Positions 9,307-17,878 of a DNA stretch of 64,000 nt are shown one piece after another. A program made the translations under genes and the position numbers. The notes beneath the pieces were generated by a model that did not search any database, was not told where the DNA came from, and saw only the letters and a list, made by a program, of their open reading frames with translations. The stretch spans positions 29,254 through 93,253 of the forward strand of contig JAGHVH010000007.1 in the NCBI GenBank assembly GCA_018064455.1, written 5' to 3'. How positions within the stretch are numbered: the stretch's first letter is position 1; every line of letters starts with the position of its first letter. This DNA comes from Candidatus Limimonas egerieequi (GTDB lineage: Bacteria > Bacillota > Clostridia > Oscillospirales > Acutalibacteraceae).

Positions 9307-9309
9307 TTT
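9277..9309 (+). terminator. Rho-independent terminator of the orphan transcript
   Basis: AGGCGGTAGC at 9277-9286 pairs perfectly with GCTACCGCCT at 9290-9299 across a 3-base loop and is followed by TTAATTTTTT. Confidence 0.93.
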
Positions 9310-9325
9310 GTATATGATTTAACTG

Positions 9326-9354
9326 TTTACATTTACTAGTGTAATTAATATAAT
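9326..9354 (+). promoter_or_regulatory. Sigma-A promoter for the EamA transporter operon
   Basis: TTTACA at 9326-9331, a 17-base spacer, and a perfect TATAAT at 9349-9354. It lies after the orphan RNA terminator, so the transporter does not depend on that transcript. Confidence 0.8.
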
Positions 9355-9387
9355 TATATGTTGATAGTATAAATTTAGGGGATAAGA

Positions 9388-10299
9388 ATGAAGTCAAAAA
9401 TTATTAGGCAAACAGTATTTCCATTACTTGCTGCCTTTATCTGGGGCTCAGCTTTTGTTGCTCAGTATATGGGCGCTGACATAATGCCGGCATTCGCATT
9501 TAATACAGTTAGAAATTTCATAGCAATTTGGTTCTTGAGCCTAATAGTTTTAGTTTTTGACTTGATAAGGCGTAAGAATCCATCGTTCGAGCCAGACTAT
9601 GTTCACAGTAACAAGGAACTGTTTAAGGGCGGTACACTCTGTGGTATTACACTTGGTATTGCAATGAATTTGCAACAGTTTGGTATTGCGGGCTCGGGTG
9701 CTGGCAAATCAGGATTTTTAACAGCACTCTATATTGTTATAATTCCAGTTCTTGGAATCTTTTTTAAGCAGAAGCAATCACTTAGGGTTTGGATAAGTGT
9801 TGTTATATCGGTGATAGGCCTTTATCTCCTTTGTATCAAAGAGGATTTCTCTATTGAAACATCCGATTTATACCTTCTCGGCTGTGCACTTGCTTTCTCT
9901 ATTCAAATGATGCTTGTGTCACACTATGTTAAGCGAGTGGATGGTATTAGGCTTTCGTGCTACCAGTTCGCGATAGCAGCAATTGTGTCTGCAATATTTA
10001 TGCTTGCGGCGCATGAGGTGCCAACCTTTGAGATGATCAAGCTCTCTATCGGTCCACTTCTTTATACCGCTATTTTATCAAGCGGTGTTGCGTACACATT
10101 ACAGATATTTGCTCAAAAGGGAACAAACATCGCAGTGGTTTCACTCCTTTTGTGCCTTGAGTCTGTATTTGCGACGATTTCAGGTGCTGTAATTTTACAC
10201 GAGGTTATGAGCCTTCGTGAGTATATAGGATGCATAGTAATGTTTTCCGCCGTGATTATTTCACAAATTCCAGGTAAAAAAGAGGTATTAGAACAATGA
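9388..10299 (+). CDS. DMT superfamily (EamA) transporter
   Basis: A 303-residue integral membrane protein with about ten hydrophobic helices arranged as two EamA repeats, the drug/metabolite transporter fold. It begins TVFPLLAAFIWGSAFVAQYMG, and the second half begins near LLGCALAFSIQMMLVSHYVKRV; both are classic EamA starts. FAQKGTNIAVVSLLLCLESVFATISGAVILHE near the end is a very typical C-terminal repeat sequence. The substrate cannot be told; members export amino acids, metabolites or cofactors. It overlaps the next gene, a pyridoxal kinase homologue, by four bases (ATGA), so a role with B6 vitamers or the kinase's substrate is possible but is only inference from coupling. Confidence 0.88.
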   Translation: MKSKIIRQTVFPLLAAFIWGSAFVAQYMGADIMPAFAFNTVRNFIAIWFLSLIVLVFDLIRRKNPSFEPDYVHSNKELFKGGTLCGITLGIAMNLQQFGIAGSGAGKSGFLTALYIVIIPVLGIFFKQKQSLRVWISVVISVIGLYLLCIKEDFSIETSDLYLLGCALAFSIQMMLVSHYVKRVDGIRLSCYQFAIAAIVSAIFMLAAHEVPTFEMIKLSIGPLLYTAILSSGVAYTLQIFAQKGTNIAVVSLLLCLESVFATISGAVILHEVMSLREYIGCIVMFSAVIISQIPGKKEVLEQ

Positions 10300-11135
10300 A
10301 GCGTATTGTTTCAATTCAGGATATTTCCTGTGTTGGAAAGTGCTCTTTGACAGTTGCACTTCCAATTATTTCTGCTGCAGGTGTTGAGGCTGCTATTTTG
10401 CCAACAGCTGTACTGTCTACACATACAGCATTCAAAGAGGGCTTTACCTTCCATGATTTGACAGGGGAGATTACACCAATTTCAGATCACTGGAAAAAGG
10501 AAAAGTTTGACTTTGATGCAATCTATACAGGATATCTTGGTTCTTTTGAACAGATAGACCTTGTTAAAAAGTTTTTTGATGATTTTAAGAGCGAAAAGAC
10601 TGCTATAGTTGTTGACCCAGCTATGGCTGATAACGGTTGTCTTTATAAGGGCTTCACACCGGAGTTTGCCAAGGCAATGGCAACGGTGTGTGCCAAGGCA
10701 GACGTAGTCGTACCAAACCTCACAGAGGCATGTTTCATGCTCGGTGAGGAGTATATTGGCGAGGGCTACAGCTGTGAATATATTGAAAATATTTTAAAGA
10801 AACTCGCAGCGCTCGGCCCTCGCTATGCAGTGCTTACAGGCATGTCATTCGAGGAGGGCAAGCTTGGCGTAATGTGCTACGACAAGGAAGAGGACTCTTT
10901 CTTTGAGTATTATAACGAGAAGTTGCCTGTAAGCTTCCACGGCACAGGCGATATCTTTGCATCAAGCTTTACTGGTGCATTGATGAATGACCTCTCTGTA
11001 AACGATGCTCTCGTTGTTGCCGTTGAGTACACTCTCGAGTCGATGAGATGTACTTTGAGGGAAGAGAATTACAACTGGTACGGCGTAAACTTTGAACAGG
11101 CTATTCCTAAGTATTTGGAATTATTAAATAAGTAA
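10296..11135 (+). CDS. Pyridoxal/pyridoxamine kinase-like protein (ribokinase superfamily)
   Basis: A 279-residue PfkB-superfamily kinase close to the pyridoxal kinases used in vitamin B6 salvage, which phosphorylate pyridoxal, pyridoxine or pyridoxamine. It starts RIVSIQDISCVGKCSLTVALPI, the family signature near the substrate site, followed by PTAVLSTHT. DPAMADNG near residue 105 and PNLTEACFML near 148 are characteristic, and the anion-hole/catalytic motif is HGTGDIFASSFTGAL near 213, where the aspartate is the base. Its start overlaps the stop of the EamA transporter (ATGA), so it is translationally coupled. Hydroxymethylpyrimidine kinases share the fold, so substrate is not certain. It ends 26 bases before a DUF362 gene with a strong GAGGAGG-type site. 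Confidence 0.85.
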   Translation: MKRIVSIQDISCVGKCSLTVALPIISAAGVEAAILPTAVLSTHTAFKEGFTFHDLTGEITPISDHWKKEKFDFDAIYTGYLGSFEQIDLVKKFFDDFKSEKTAIVVDPAMADNGCLYKGFTPEFAKAMATVCAKADVVVPNLTEACFMLGEEYIGEGYSCEYIENILKKLAALGPRYAVLTGMSFEEGKLGVMCYDKEEDSFFEYYNEKLPVSFHGTGDIFASSFTGALMNDLSVNDALVVAVEYTLESMRCTLREENYNWYGVNFEQAIPKYLELLNK

Positions 11136-11161
11136 GAAAAATCTTGAGGAGGTTTTTATAA

Positions 11162-12868
11162 ATGGCAAAAAGTTATGTATTCATAAAGGACGCTCCAAAG
11201 ATGGACTACATGAAGGACTTTAGTGCTCTTCCAAAGAATTATGGCACCAAGAAGTACTTTAATCGTCCTGATATCAAAGCTATTCGTGAGACAGTATGGG
11301 CAGGTCTTGACGATCTCAACGAAAAGACAAATTTCGCAGCAGATTTAAAGAATTACAAGCAGGTTCTTGTAAAGCCTAACCTTGTATTCGTATATCACAA
11401 TACAGGTCTTGACAAGAAGGATTATCCAGAAAACACAGATCCACGTGTATTTGAGGCAGTAATCGCTTGGCTTAAGAAGTACACAGACAATATCACAATC
11501 GTTGAGTCTGCTGGTAAACCATATCCAACAACAGTAGCATTTAAGATTGCTGGTTATGACAAGATTGCTAAGTACTACAACACTGGTCTTGTAGACCTTG
11601 AGACACAGCCAGTTGTTCGTTACATCCTTCCAAAGGCAGAGGTTATGAAGGAAGTTTACCTTCCAGAAATCCTCGACATGGTAGTAAAGGGTGAGGCATA
11701 CTATGTTTCTGTACCAAAGATGAAGACAAACCTCTACACAGGTGTTACTCTTGGCTTCAAGAACGCTATGGGTACAATTCCTTACTTCCTTCGTGAGCGT
11801 AACCACACTCACGACATTGACAAGAAACTTGCAGATTTACTTTATCTCTTCAAGCCTGATCTTACAGTAATCGATGGTATCATCGGTGGTGAGGGCAACA
11901 CACCTTCTCCAGTTGACCCAGTTAAGGTTGGTAAGATTGTTGTATCTAACCAGTCTGTTGAAGCTGACAGAATTACAACATACATGATGGGCTTTGACCC
12001 TGATAAGAACAAGCTTATGATTGAGGCTACAAAGCGTAACTTCGGTGATAATCAGGTTCAGATTATTGGCGATACAACTGTTACACCATTCCGTCCAGCA
12101 ATCTCTTCTCTTCTTGATGAGAAGACAGCTCGTGAGTTCCCGAACCTCATGGCAGTTGTTGGTCATACACTTCCAGGCGCTCCAAAGATCACAGATCCTA
12201 ACAGTGTAACACCAGAACTTGCTCTTGAGATTGAGCAGGCTTGTATGGGTGGTTGTTTGGCATCTGTTAAATTCGGTATGGACTTCTTTAACCACAAGAA
12301 GAGAATGGATGGCGCTAAGCTTAAAGTATGCGTAATTGAGGGCCCTGGTATCCCAATTAATGGCGTTCGTTACTGGTTCGATAAGAACGGTAAGCCATAT
12401 ACAAAGGAAGACCTTGCAGCACTCCCAATCAAGAAGTTTGGTATGGGTAACTGCACATTGGCTCAGGTTGGCGATATCTGCTTCTGGAAAGCAACAGGTT
12501 GTTGCGACCCAGCTAAGAATGCATCACTTATTTGCATGGCTGGTGGTTCAATACTTCCAATCGTTTCACCTGCAAACCAGAACCTTATCCCAACAGGTCT
12601 TGGCCTTATCAAGATGATTCTCAAGAGAATGAAGACAATTTGGGGTGGCAGATATGTAGATGCTCCACGCATCTCACATGATGACAGAGTATTCGACATT
12701 CCAAAGAAGCTCTCAAAGGCTGAGCTTGCTATGGATTTCGTTCCTTATCCACTTCCAAAGATGGGACCAATCGAGAAGTGCCGTCAGATCATAAATCAGG
12801 CATATATTCTCCTTTGTGCTCTTCCACTTCCAATCAATACAAATTACAAACATGGACAGAATAAGTAA
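11162..12868 (+). CDS. DUF362 domain protein, copy 1
   Basis: A 568-residue protein of unknown function whose first ~330 residues are the DUF362 domain: KQVLVKPNLVFV near 62, a D-PRVFEAVI segment, PKMKTNLYTGVTLGFKNAMGT near 185, PDLTVIDGIIGGEGNTPSP near 235 and an MMGFDPDKNKL segment near 280. The remaining 230 residues contain conserved cysteines (CMGGCLAS, GMGNC, TGCCDP). There is no ferredoxin CxxCxxC cluster and no signal peptide. Two closer-knit paralogues lie at 56169 and 58471, both beside tiny membrane proteins; this copy has no such partner. Known family members occur in anaerobes but lack an assigned reaction. It probably shares the promoter at 9326 and ends at a strong terminator just before the CODH/ACS operon. 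Confidence 0.85.
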   Translation: MAKSYVFIKDAPKMDYMKDFSALPKNYGTKKYFNRPDIKAIRETVWAGLDDLNEKTNFAADLKNYKQVLVKPNLVFVYHNTGLDKKDYPENTDPRVFEAVIAWLKKYTDNITIVESAGKPYPTTVAFKIAGYDKIAKYYNTGLVDLETQPVVRYILPKAEVMKEVYLPEILDMVVKGEAYYVSVPKMKTNLYTGVTLGFKNAMGTIPYFLRERNHTHDIDKKLADLLYLFKPDLTVIDGIIGGEGNTPSPVDPVKVGKIVVSNQSVEADRITTYMMGFDPDKNKLMIEATKRNFGDNQVQIIGDTTVTPFRPAISSLLDEKTAREFPNLMAVVGHTLPGAPKITDPNSVTPELALEIEQACMGGCLASVKFGMDFFNHKKRMDGAKLKVCVIEGPGIPINGVRYWFDKNGKPYTKEDLAALPIKKFGMGNCTLAQVGDICFWKATGCCDPAKNASLICMAGGSILPIVSPANQNLIPTGLGLIKMILKRMKTIWGGRYVDAPRISHDDRVFDIPKKLSKAELAMDFVPYPLPKMGPIEKCRQIINQAYILLCALPLPINTNYKHGQNK

Positions 12869-12888
12869 TTAGTGTTTGATAACTAAAA

Positions 12889-12927
12889 GGGTGCGCTACA
12901 CTTTGTAGCGCACCCTAATTTTTTTTG
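12889..12927 (+). terminator. Rho-independent terminator upstream of the CODH/ACS operon
   Basis: GGGTGCGCTACA at 12889-12900 pairs perfectly with TGTAGCGCACCC at 12904-12915 over a 3-base loop, then TAATTTTTTTT. It separates the DUF362 gene from acsA. Confidence 0.95.
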
Positions 12928-13015
12928 CACTTTTCGTGGTAACGTCAGGATGGTATTAATTTGGTATATTTTTATTGTGTTATTTTATAAATTAAAGTAA
13001 ATGGAGGAACATCTA

Positions 13016-14914
13016 ATGAATTGGGATAGACTTATTTCAATTGAAGAGATGGAAGCCGCTACTAACACACTCCTTGAAACAGGAGCAAAGGTTGGCGCGG
13101 ATTCATGGCAACAGCGTGTTCAAAACCAAAATCCTCACTGTAAGTTTGGTGAACAGGGCATCTGCTGCCGCATCTGTAGTATGGGTCCTTGCCGTATCAC
13201 ACCAAAGTCACCACGTGGTATCTGTGGCTGTGACGCTCACGGCATCGTTGCTCGTAACTATTTGCGCTTCACTGCAGGTGGTTCAGCTACTCACTCGGAT
13301 CACGGCCGTGCAATTGCGCACACACTTTATAACTCTTCACCTGATGGAGCATATCAGGTAAAGGATCCAGACAAGCTTAAAAAGATTGCAACAGAGTGGG
13401 GCATCGAAACAGAGGGTAAAGATATTTACGACCTTGCTCACGAAGTTGCAGAGACAGGCCTTTTGGAATATGGTAAGCCTTTCGGAACTTTGAAGTTCGC
13501 TGAGCGTGCACCAAAGCACACACGTGAACTTTGGGAGCAGGCTGACATTACACCACGTGCCATCGACCGTGAAGTATCACAGTCACTTCATATGACACAT
13601 ATGGGTTGTTCATCACTTCCAGAGGCACTTATTAAGCACTCACTTCGTTCAGGCCTTTCAGATGGTTGGGGCGGCTCAATGATGGGTACTGAATTCTCAG
13701 ATGTACTCTTCGGAACACCAAAGCCACTCGATACAACAGCAAACCTTGGCGTAATGGAGAAGGACATGGTCAACATCGTTGTTCATGGACATGACCCATC
13801 ACTCTCAGAGATGATTGTTTTCTATGCACAGGATCCAGAGATGATTGACCTTGCAAAGAAGAATGGAGCCAAGGGCATCAACATCTGCGGTGTTTGCTGT
13901 ACAGCAAACGAAGTTGCAATGCGTCATGGTATTCCAATGGCAGGTAACTTCCTTCAGCAGGAGAACGTTGTTTTAACAGGTGCCTGCGAAGCAATCGTTG
14001 TTGACGTTCAGTGTATCTTCCCAGCACTTGGACCTCTCTCTAAGTGCTTCCATACAAAGTTCATCTCAACAAGCCCAATCGCTCGTTTCCCAGACTCTGA
14101 TTTCATTGAGTTCACAGATGAGACAGCAGCTGAAAAGGCAAAAGAGATTGTTCGCATCGCTTGCGAAAACTTTGCAAATAGAAACCCTGACCTTGTTCAC
14201 ATCCCAGATCTCAAGACAAAGGCTCGCGTTGGTTACTCAGTAGAGGCAATCAAGAAGTGTCTTGACGGTGTAACAAACAGCCACGTTGATGAGACAGGCA
14301 CAATGATGCCACTTGTTGACGCAGTTAAATCAGGTGTTATCCGTGGCGCAGTAGCTATGGTTGGTTGTAACAACCCTAAGGTTCGCGCTGACTTCTCACA
14401 CATTGAGCTTATGAAAAAGCTCCTTGAAAACGACATCATCGTTGTTGTATCTGGTTGTTCTGCACAGGCTGCTGCAAAGGCTGGCCTCATGGACCTCGAT
14501 GCAAAGGACTGCTGCGGTGAAGGTCTTCGCCGTGTATGTGAACTTGTTGGTATCCCACCAGTACTTCACATGGGTTCATGTGTTGATATCTCTCGTATGA
14601 TGATTCTCGCAACTGACATTGCAAATGACTGGGGAATTAACATCTCACAGATTCCACTTGTTGGTTGTGCTCCAGAATGGATGTCTGAGAAGGCAGTATC
14701 AATCGGTAACTACGTAGTAGCAACTGGTATTGATACATACCTTGGCGTAGAGCCATTCTGTGAGGGCTCAGAAGAAGTAATTGAACTTCTTCGTGGTGAG
14801 TCTGGAGCAAAGCAGTGGGTTGAAGCAAACTTCACTGTTGAAAAGGATATGGATAAGCTTTGCGACCTCATGATTGATGCAATCGAGGCTAAGCGCTCAG
14901 CTCTTAACATTTAG
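13016..14914 (+). CDS. acsA/cooS: Anaerobic Ni-CO dehydrogenase catalytic subunit
   Basis: The enzyme interconverts CO2 and CO at a Ni-Fe-S C-cluster; with AcsB it feeds CO into acetyl-CoA synthesis. The B- and D-cluster cysteines lie in CKFGEQGICCRICSMGPCRI (from about residue 42) and RGICGCDAHGIVARN. Further C-cluster cysteines are in NICGVCCTANEV, LTGACEAIVVDVQC, VGCNNPKVRAD, VSGCSAQAAAKAG and MGSCVDISR. I place the start at the ATG at 13016 (MNWDRLISIEE) because GGAGG at 13003-13007 sits 8 bases upstream; the in-frame ATG at 13001 overlaps that site. The resulting 632 residues fit the family. It is the first gene of a ten-gene operon, all in one direction with gaps under about 50 bases. 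No clear consensus promoter was found in 12928-13000. Confidence 0.96.
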   Translation: MNWDRLISIEEMEAATNTLLETGAKVGADSWQQRVQNQNPHCKFGEQGICCRICSMGPCRITPKSPRGICGCDAHGIVARNYLRFTAGGSATHSDHGRAIAHTLYNSSPDGAYQVKDPDKLKKIATEWGIETEGKDIYDLAHEVAETGLLEYGKPFGTLKFAERAPKHTRELWEQADITPRAIDREVSQSLHMTHMGCSSLPEALIKHSLRSGLSDGWGGSMMGTEFSDVLFGTPKPLDTTANLGVMEKDMVNIVVHGHDPSLSEMIVFYAQDPEMIDLAKKNGAKGINICGVCCTANEVAMRHGIPMAGNFLQQENVVLTGACEAIVVDVQCIFPALGPLSKCFHTKFISTSPIARFPDSDFIEFTDETAAEKAKEIVRIACENFANRNPDLVHIPDLKTKARVGYSVEAIKKCLDGVTNSHVDETGTMMPLVDAVKSGVIRGAVAMVGCNNPKVRADFSHIELMKKLLENDIIVVVSGCSAQAAAKAGLMDLDAKDCCGEGLRRVCELVGIPPVLHMGSCVDISRMMILATDIANDWGINISQIPLVGCAPEWMSEKAVSIGNYVVATGIDTYLGVEPFCEGSEEVIELLRGESGAKQWVEANFTVEKDMDKLCDLMIDAIEAKRSALNI

Positions 14915-14934
14915 TAAACATCAAGAGGCATTTT

Positions 14935-15705
14935 ATGAAACTCGCTATTACAGGAAAAGGTGGCGTTGGTAAGACAACGCTCTCCTCAACACTCGCAAGG
15001 CTCTATGCCGACGAGGGCAGGACGGTACTCGCAGCGGACGTTGACCCAGATGCTAATTTGGGACTCGCGCTCGGACTGTCAGAGGAGGAAGTAAACTCAA
15101 TAGTTCCAATTTCCAAGATGCGTACGCTAGTTGAGGAGAGGACAGGCGCCAACGACGCCAACAAGTTCTTTAAACTCAACCCGCAGGTGTCCGACATACC
15201 GGACAAGTACTCAAGGGATATTAACGGAGTTAAGCTCCTTGTTATGGGTACTGTCGAGACTGGCGGCTCGGGCTGTGTATGCCCAGAGCATGTAATGCTC
15301 AAGTCCATCTTATCAGCGCTCGTATTTAGAAAAGACGACGTGGTTATCATGGACATGGAAGCCGGCCTTGAGCACCTTGCTCGTGGCACAGCAAGTATGA
15401 TGGACTTCTTTATAGTAGTAATTGAACCGGGCGCACGTTCAGTTCAGACCTATGAAAACGTCAAGAGACTTGCACACGACATTGGCGTAGACCGTGTCTA
15501 TGTAGTTGCGAATAAAATTCGCGATGACGAGGATAGGGCTTTTGTTGAAAGCCGTATTCCAAAAGAGGATTTACTTGGTTTTATCAGTTACAATTCCGAA
15601 GTAATAGACGCTGATAGAAAAGGCCTCTCTCCGTACGACTGCAGCAGCACAGCTTTGGAGGAAATCAAAGCAATTAAGGCTGCACTCGACAATCTTAAAG
15701 ATTAG
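14935..15705 (+). CDS. cooC: CooC-type ATPase for CODH/ACS nickel maturation, copy 1
   Basis: A 256-residue MinD/NifH-type P-loop ATPase that acts in inserting nickel into CO dehydrogenase or acetyl-CoA synthase (CooC/AcsF family). The deviant Walker A motif GKGGVGKTTLSS is at residues 7-18, DVDPDANLGLALGL follows near 38, and the CooC dimer-metal motif appears as GSGCVCPEH near 111 (CxC binds metal between two subunits). DMEAGLEHLARGT near 143 is the other family signature. It lies between the two enzymes it would serve, 20 bases after acsA and 14 before acsB. A second, divergent CooC occurs at 20901, so one may serve the C-cluster and the other the A-cluster, which is inference. Confidence 0.93.
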   Translation: MKLAITGKGGVGKTTLSSTLARLYADEGRTVLAADVDPDANLGLALGLSEEEVNSIVPISKMRTLVEERTGANDANKFFKLNPQVSDIPDKYSRDINGVKLLVMGTVETGGSGCVCPEHVMLKSILSALVFRKDDVVIMDMEAGLEHLARGTASMMDFFIVVIEPGARSVQTYENVKRLAHDIGVDRVYVVANKIRDDEDRAFVESRIPKEDLLGFISYNSEVIDADRKGLSPYDCSSTALEEIKAIKAALDNLKD

Positions 15706-15719
15706 AAAGGAAAAAAGAC

Positions 15720-17858
15720 ATGGCTTTATTTGAAAGAGTATTCCGTGGTTCTGACGAGATGTTTGCTAAAGCAGAGGCTGAGGTAAACGCTATCGTAGAC
15801 AAAGTCGGTAGAGATGCACCACTTAATATGCCAAATACAGCATATTATCTTGCTTGCATCTATGCATATATTGGTAAGAAAGTAACAACAACTGGCGAAC
15901 TTCAGGACGCCCTTACTGACGTAAAGGCAATGATGCTTCGTGAGCCTCGCACCAAGTCAATCTTCTGGTCTGGTGTCGGCACAGCAATTGCTGCCGAGAT
16001 GATTGAGGCTTGTAAGTATGTTGAGACAGCAACTCCTTATGAGGGTACAAAGTATCATGGTCACTTCTCAGACTCAGAAGTACGTGAACTTGGTGTACCA
16101 CTTGTAACAAACGACATCCCAGGTTTCGTTGTAATGATTGGTCCTGCTCCTTCAACAGAGGAAGCAGTAGAAATCGTTAAGGGTTACCAGTCACGTGGTA
16201 TCTTTATCTTCCTCATCGGTGGCATTATTGACCAGATGTATGAGGCAGGCGTAAACATGGGATTCCCAGTACGTCTTGTTCCTGTAACAGATGAGATTTG
16301 GGGCGTAGGCCACATCATCTCACTTGTTACACGTACAGCAATGATCTTTGGTAACGTTCAGCCAGGTGACTGGGAAGGTTTCCACAGATATACATTTGAC
16401 AGAATCAACGCATTTGTTAACGCTTATAAGCCAGTAGCTGATATCACAGTTGCTTGTGGCGCAGGCGCTATCAAGCTTGGTTTCCCAGTAATTACAAACG
16501 ACACTGATGATATGTGGTCAGTTCCAAAGTCACTCGTTATCAACGAGGATACAAAGGACTGGATTGATACATCACTTGAAGCACGTGGTATCAAGATTAA
16601 GGTTACAAATATTGATATACCTGTTGCATTCTCAACAGCATTTGAGGGTGAAATCATCCGTAAGGCTGATATGAGAATTGAAATTGATGGTTCACGTGTT
16701 GACTGCTTCGAACTTGTTCAGACTAAGGACGCAACTGATATTGAGGACCACAAGATTGTTGTTGAAGGTCCAGAGATAGATGAGTTTGAGGAAGGCGCTA
16801 AGGTATCTGTTTCTTACACAGTAGAAGTTGCTGGTAAGAACATGCAGACAGACTTTGAATCTGTATTTGAGCGTAAGTTCCACTCATACCTCAACTGCGT
16901 TGAAGGTCTTATGCACACAGGCCAGCGTGATATGATTCGTATCCGTGTAAACAAGGCAGCATTTGATGCAGGCTTCAGATTCAAACACATTGGTGAAGTT
17001 CTCTATGCCAAGATTATGTCTGACTTTGACACAGTTGTTGATAAGTGCCAGGTTAAGATTGTAGTTGACGCTGATAAGAATAAGGAACTTCGTGCGCAGG
17101 CAAACAAGGTATTTGACAAGCGTGATGAGAGACTTAAGTCTATGACTGATGAATCAGTTCCTCAGTTCTACTCATGTATCATGTGTCAGGCATTCTCACC
17201 AAGCCACGTTTGTATCGTAACACCTGAGCGTCTTGGCCTCTGTGGTGCTGTATCATGGCTTGATGCTAAGGCAACATATGAACTTGACCCAACAGGTCCT
17301 TGCCAGATAGTTACAAAAGAGAAGTGCACAGACGAGCGTGTTGGACGTTACGAAGATGTTGATGAGGTTGTATACAGCCTTTCACACGGCGCTCTTGAGC
17401 ACGTAACACTTTACTCACTCCTTGAAGACCCAATGACATCTTGCGGATGCTTTGAGTGTATCTGTGGTATCGAGCCTTGCTCAATGGGTGTTGTTATCAC
17501 AACACGTGAGCATACAGGTATCACACCACTTGGTATGACATTCTCTGAGATGGCTTCCCTCACAGGTGGTGGTGTTCAGACACCAGGCTTCATGGGACAC
17601 GGCAAGCACTACATCGCTTCTAAGAAGTTCTTAAAGGCAGAGGGCGGTTTGCCACGTCTTGTTTGGTTGCCATCTGACCTTAAGGAGCAGATTCGTGATA
17701 AGATTAATGCAACAGCTAGCGAAGTATATGGTATTGAAAACTTCGCTGACATGATTGCAGATGAGACAACTTGCGGTTCAGGAGATCCAGAGGAACTCCT
17801 TGCATTCCTTTCAGAAGTTGGACATCCAGTACTTGAGATGGAGCCAATGGATATCTAA
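15720..17858 (+). CDS. acsB: CO-methylating acetyl-CoA synthase (ACS) beta subunit
   Basis: AcsB joins CO, a methyl group from the corrinoid protein and CoA to form acetyl-CoA at its Ni-Ni-[4Fe-4S] A-cluster. The 712-residue length is that of the bacterial enzyme, including the N-terminal CODH-docking domain that archaeal CdhC lacks. A-cluster ligands are visible: the cysteines in SCIMCQAFSPSHVC near residue 484, in RLGLCGAVSW and in GPCQIV, and the Cys-Gly-Cys of TSCGCFECICGIEPC near 573 that holds the distal nickel. The segment GGGVQTPGFMGHGKHYI is also typical. It sits downstream of acsA and cooC and upstream of the corrinoid activator, as in known acetogen clusters. Confidence 0.97.
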   Translation: MALFERVFRGSDEMFAKAEAEVNAIVDKVGRDAPLNMPNTAYYLACIYAYIGKKVTTTGELQDALTDVKAMMLREPRTKSIFWSGVGTAIAAEMIEACKYVETATPYEGTKYHGHFSDSEVRELGVPLVTNDIPGFVVMIGPAPSTEEAVEIVKGYQSRGIFIFLIGGIIDQMYEAGVNMGFPVRLVPVTDEIWGVGHIISLVTRTAMIFGNVQPGDWEGFHRYTFDRINAFVNAYKPVADITVACGAGAIKLGFPVITNDTDDMWSVPKSLVINEDTKDWIDTSLEARGIKIKVTNIDIPVAFSTAFEGEIIRKADMRIEIDGSRVDCFELVQTKDATDIEDHKIVVEGPEIDEFEEGAKVSVSYTVEVAGKNMQTDFESVFERKFHSYLNCVEGLMHTGQRDMIRIRVNKAAFDAGFRFKHIGEVLYAKIMSDFDTVVDKCQVKIVVDADKNKELRAQANKVFDKRDERLKSMTDESVPQFYSCIMCQAFSPSHVCIVTPERLGLCGAVSWLDAKATYELDPTGPCQIVTKEKCTDERVGRYEDVDEVVYSLSHGALEHVTLYSLLEDPMTSCGCFECICGIEPCSMGVVITTREHTGITPLGMTFSEMASLTGGGVQTPGFMGHGKHYIASKKFLKAEGGLPRLVWLPSDLKEQIRDKINATASEVYGIENFADMIADETTCGSGDPEELLAFLSEVGHPVLEMEPMDI

Positions 17859-17878
17859 GTTTAAAACGGGAGACTGTT

